Shown here: in pieces, positions 62,849 through 64,000 of the stretch | Layout of the letters: each line of letters opens with the position of its first letter | Numbering within the stretch: position 1 is the stretch's first letter | Origin: Halocynthiibacter styelae | GTDB taxonomy: Bacteria; Pseudomonadota; Alphaproteobacteria; Rhodobacterales; Rhodobacteraceae | Length of the DNA stretch: 64,000 nucleotides | Direction of reading: 5' to 3' | Assembly: GCF_016123485.1 (NCBI RefSeq) | Contig: NZ_JADCKQ010000005.1 | Coordinates: forward strand, 124,001-188,000 | Position numbers and translations under genes: made by a program | Notes under the pieces: model-generated | The model's input: only the letters and a program-made list of their open reading frames with translations | What the model was told of the DNA's origin: nothing | Databases searched by the model: none

Positions 62849-62878
62849 TTCTTCTGTATTGATTTCAGGAGACATAAA

Positions 62879-63291
62879 ATGAAACATTTATCTACCAAAT
62901 CACTTTCGTTTGCCGCCATGCTTCTGACGGGCCTTAGCACACAGACCAGTGCCCAGGGGCGGGCGCATAGGCTAGATTGAATCAGCGGGGATGACATGCC
63001 AGCAGTCTGAATGTCGGAACAGACGGCCTGAGCGATTCCACCCTGCGGATCTGGTTTGAATCCGCGAACCGGGGTTCGTTCCAGCGTCCTCTTGCTCCTG
63101 GGGAATGCGCCTGGCAGGATCGTGGACTGAACGCGGATGAACCACGTCAGATCTGGATCCGAAATCTGCGGTTTTCCGGAAATCTGACAGTACGCGAAGG
63201 ACAAATTGTACTGCAGTCACATACACCGCCCGACTCTGCGGCGCTAAACGCCCTGATGCGTCCGGGTACGCGGTTCTCATTTCATGTCTGA
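62879..63291 (+). pseudogene. Degraded gene for a secreted protein
   Basis: ATG 62879, behind a good AGGAGA, encodes a signal peptide (KSLSFAAMLLTGLSTQTSAQ) and stops at 62978-62980. Seven codons on (ISGDDMP), the coding sense shifts by one frame near 62997-63004 and continues to a TGA at 63289-63291 with ASSLNVGTDGLSDSTLRIWF, then APGECAWQDRGLNADEP and MRPGTRFSFHV. One nonsense and one frameshift separate the two parts, so the gene looks inactivated, unless the sequence has errors here. Confidence 0.65.
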
Positions 63292-63398
63292 AATGAAGGG
63301 TCCGCACTGGTCGCAGAGTTTGAGTGAAGAAAAAAGCAGATGCCGGAGCATCATCGCCTTCAGGCGATCCGCTTTCGACCCTTTAAAGTCTGTAAACT

Positions 63399-64000
63399 TC
63401 AGTCGCGCGGACCCACGTGATTTTCGCCACGCTTTTTGGACAGCGCGATCTGCTTCTGGCGTTCGCGGAAGCGGGTTTTGCGATCCTCTGACGTCTGGTC
63501 AACGCAGAGGTGACAGCTGACACCTTCCTCATATTCAGGACGTTCCAGGTCTTCCGGCAGGATCGGGTGACGGCAGGCGTGGCACAGGTGGTGCGGACCT
63601 TCGACAAGGCCGTGACCGATGGAAACGCGCTGATCAAAGATGAAACATTCGCCTTCCCAGGTGCTTTCCTCTTCCGGCACTTCTTCCAGATATTTCAGAA
63701 TACCACCTTTCAGGTGATACACATCCTCAACCCCCTGCCCCAGCAGATAGTTCGTTGATTTCTCACAACGAATTCCGCCAGTACAGAACATCGCCACACG
63801 TTTGTTGTGGAAACGATCTGCGTTCTTTTCCCACCATTCGGGGAATTCGCGGAAAGATTTGGTTTCCGGATCAATCGCGCCTTTGAACGTACCGATCCCG
63901 ACCTCGTAATCATTGCGGGTGTCGATCACCACAACATCATCCTGGGTGATCAGATCGTTCCAGTCCTTTGGGTCGACATAATTGCCAACAGAGGCCGTCG
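63399..64000 (-). CDS. trhO: tRNA uridine(34) hydroxylase TrhO (5' end outside window)
   Basis: The frame is open to the right edge, giving about 200 residues that include the rhodanese domain with [20 protein letters not shown] and the active-site loop [16 protein letters not shown] (nucleophilic Cys). A C-terminal cysteine-rich part follows ([20 protein letters not shown]). TrhO makes 5-hydroxyuridine at wobble position 34 of tRNA. The internal GTG codon near 63932 is not the start. It is truncated only by the window. Confidence 0.93.
   Translation of the reverse strand, partial: TASVGNYVDPKDWNDLITQDDVVVIDTRNDYEVGIGTFKGAIDPETKSFREFPEWWEKNADRFHNKRVAMFCTGGIRCEKSTNYLLGQGVEDVYHLKGGILKYLEEVPEEESTWEGECFIFDQRVSIGHGLVEGPHHLCHACRHPILPEDLERPEYEEGVSCHLCVDQTSEDRKTRFRERQKQIALSKKRGENHVGPRD

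Noticed and set aside
63340-63372. ATCGCC-TTCA-GGCGAT hairpin near the trhO end as terminator
   Set aside because: The stem is only 6 bp and no T-tract follows on either strand.
1-64000. Prophage, insertion sequence, CRISPR array, tRNA or rRNA
   Set aside because: No transposase, integrase, phage structural gene, regular spaced repeats or cloverleaf-like segments were seen on reading both strands; weak tRNAs could have been missed without a covariance search.

Overview
The window reads as chromosomal DNA of an alphaproteobacterium of the Rhodobacteraceae/Roseobacter group. The pointers are family-level: an ETF-ubiquinone oxidoreductase, a 44-aa subunit IV of aa3-type cytochrome oxidase, a fused MobB-MoeA, a pseudo-dihydroorotase beside pyrB, a uracil-DNA glycosylase without Fe-S cysteines, a plant-type GshA, and the gene order uvrC-pgsA-moaD-moaE. 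Base composition is moderately GC-rich and genes are tightly packed, with many ATGA or TGATG overlaps. I saw no rRNA, tRNA, CRISPR array, insertion sequence or prophage.

Layout. 1-5.4 kb: a cut-off TPR protein, a divergent SRPBCC/TetR pair, ETF-QO, greA and a membrane protein. 5.5-8.8 kb: the molybdenum-cofactor operon fdhD-mobA-mobB/moeA. 8.8-13.3 kb: azlCD and small conserved proteins, then a beta-lactamase-fold hydrolase coupled to an acyl-CoA dehydrogenase. 15-18 kb: Sua5, a histidine phosphatase, YqgE/AlgH and a DsbD-like periplasmic protein. 18-24.5 kb: an RND pump with its adaptor, moaB and a uracil-DNA glycosylase. 24.6-28.4 kb: pyrB, two PH-like membrane proteins, the pseudo-dihydroorotase and plsY. 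28.5-32.5 kb: small membrane proteins, a YHS-domain protein and a GbsR/MarR regulator with its own small operon. 32.5-38.9 kb: gshA, rsmE, ubiA and an OmpA/BON protein. 38.9-40.7 kb: a lone, AT-richer KAP-type P-loop NTPase. 40.8-48.2 kb: moaE, moaD, pgsA, uvrC, a Ca2+/Na+-type antiporter, a 55-aa metal-ribbon microprotein, an S49 peptidase and a MocA-like/molybdopterin-binding pair.

The most interesting part is 48.2-60.2 kb. A PAS-LuxR regulator is divergent from an M20 deacylase. Beyond panBC lies a seven-gene operon: a peptide-type ABC transporter, an aldehyde dehydrogenase, an SDR and a P1/NylC-like amidase. Both promoter regions carry the same twin TACSGTAT boxes 11 bp apart, which suggests one regulon for uptake and hydrolysis of an amide- or peptide-like compound. 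The physiological substrate is not known from the sequence.

The right end has hemN divergent from an iron-alcohol-dehydrogenase-fold protein across an FNR-like site, a degraded secreted-protein gene, and trhO cut by the window edge. Four separate loci for molybdenum cofactor synthesis (moaB, moaDE, mobA/mobB-moeA/fdhD, mocA-like) imply use of both the guanine and cytosine dinucleotide forms of the cofactor.
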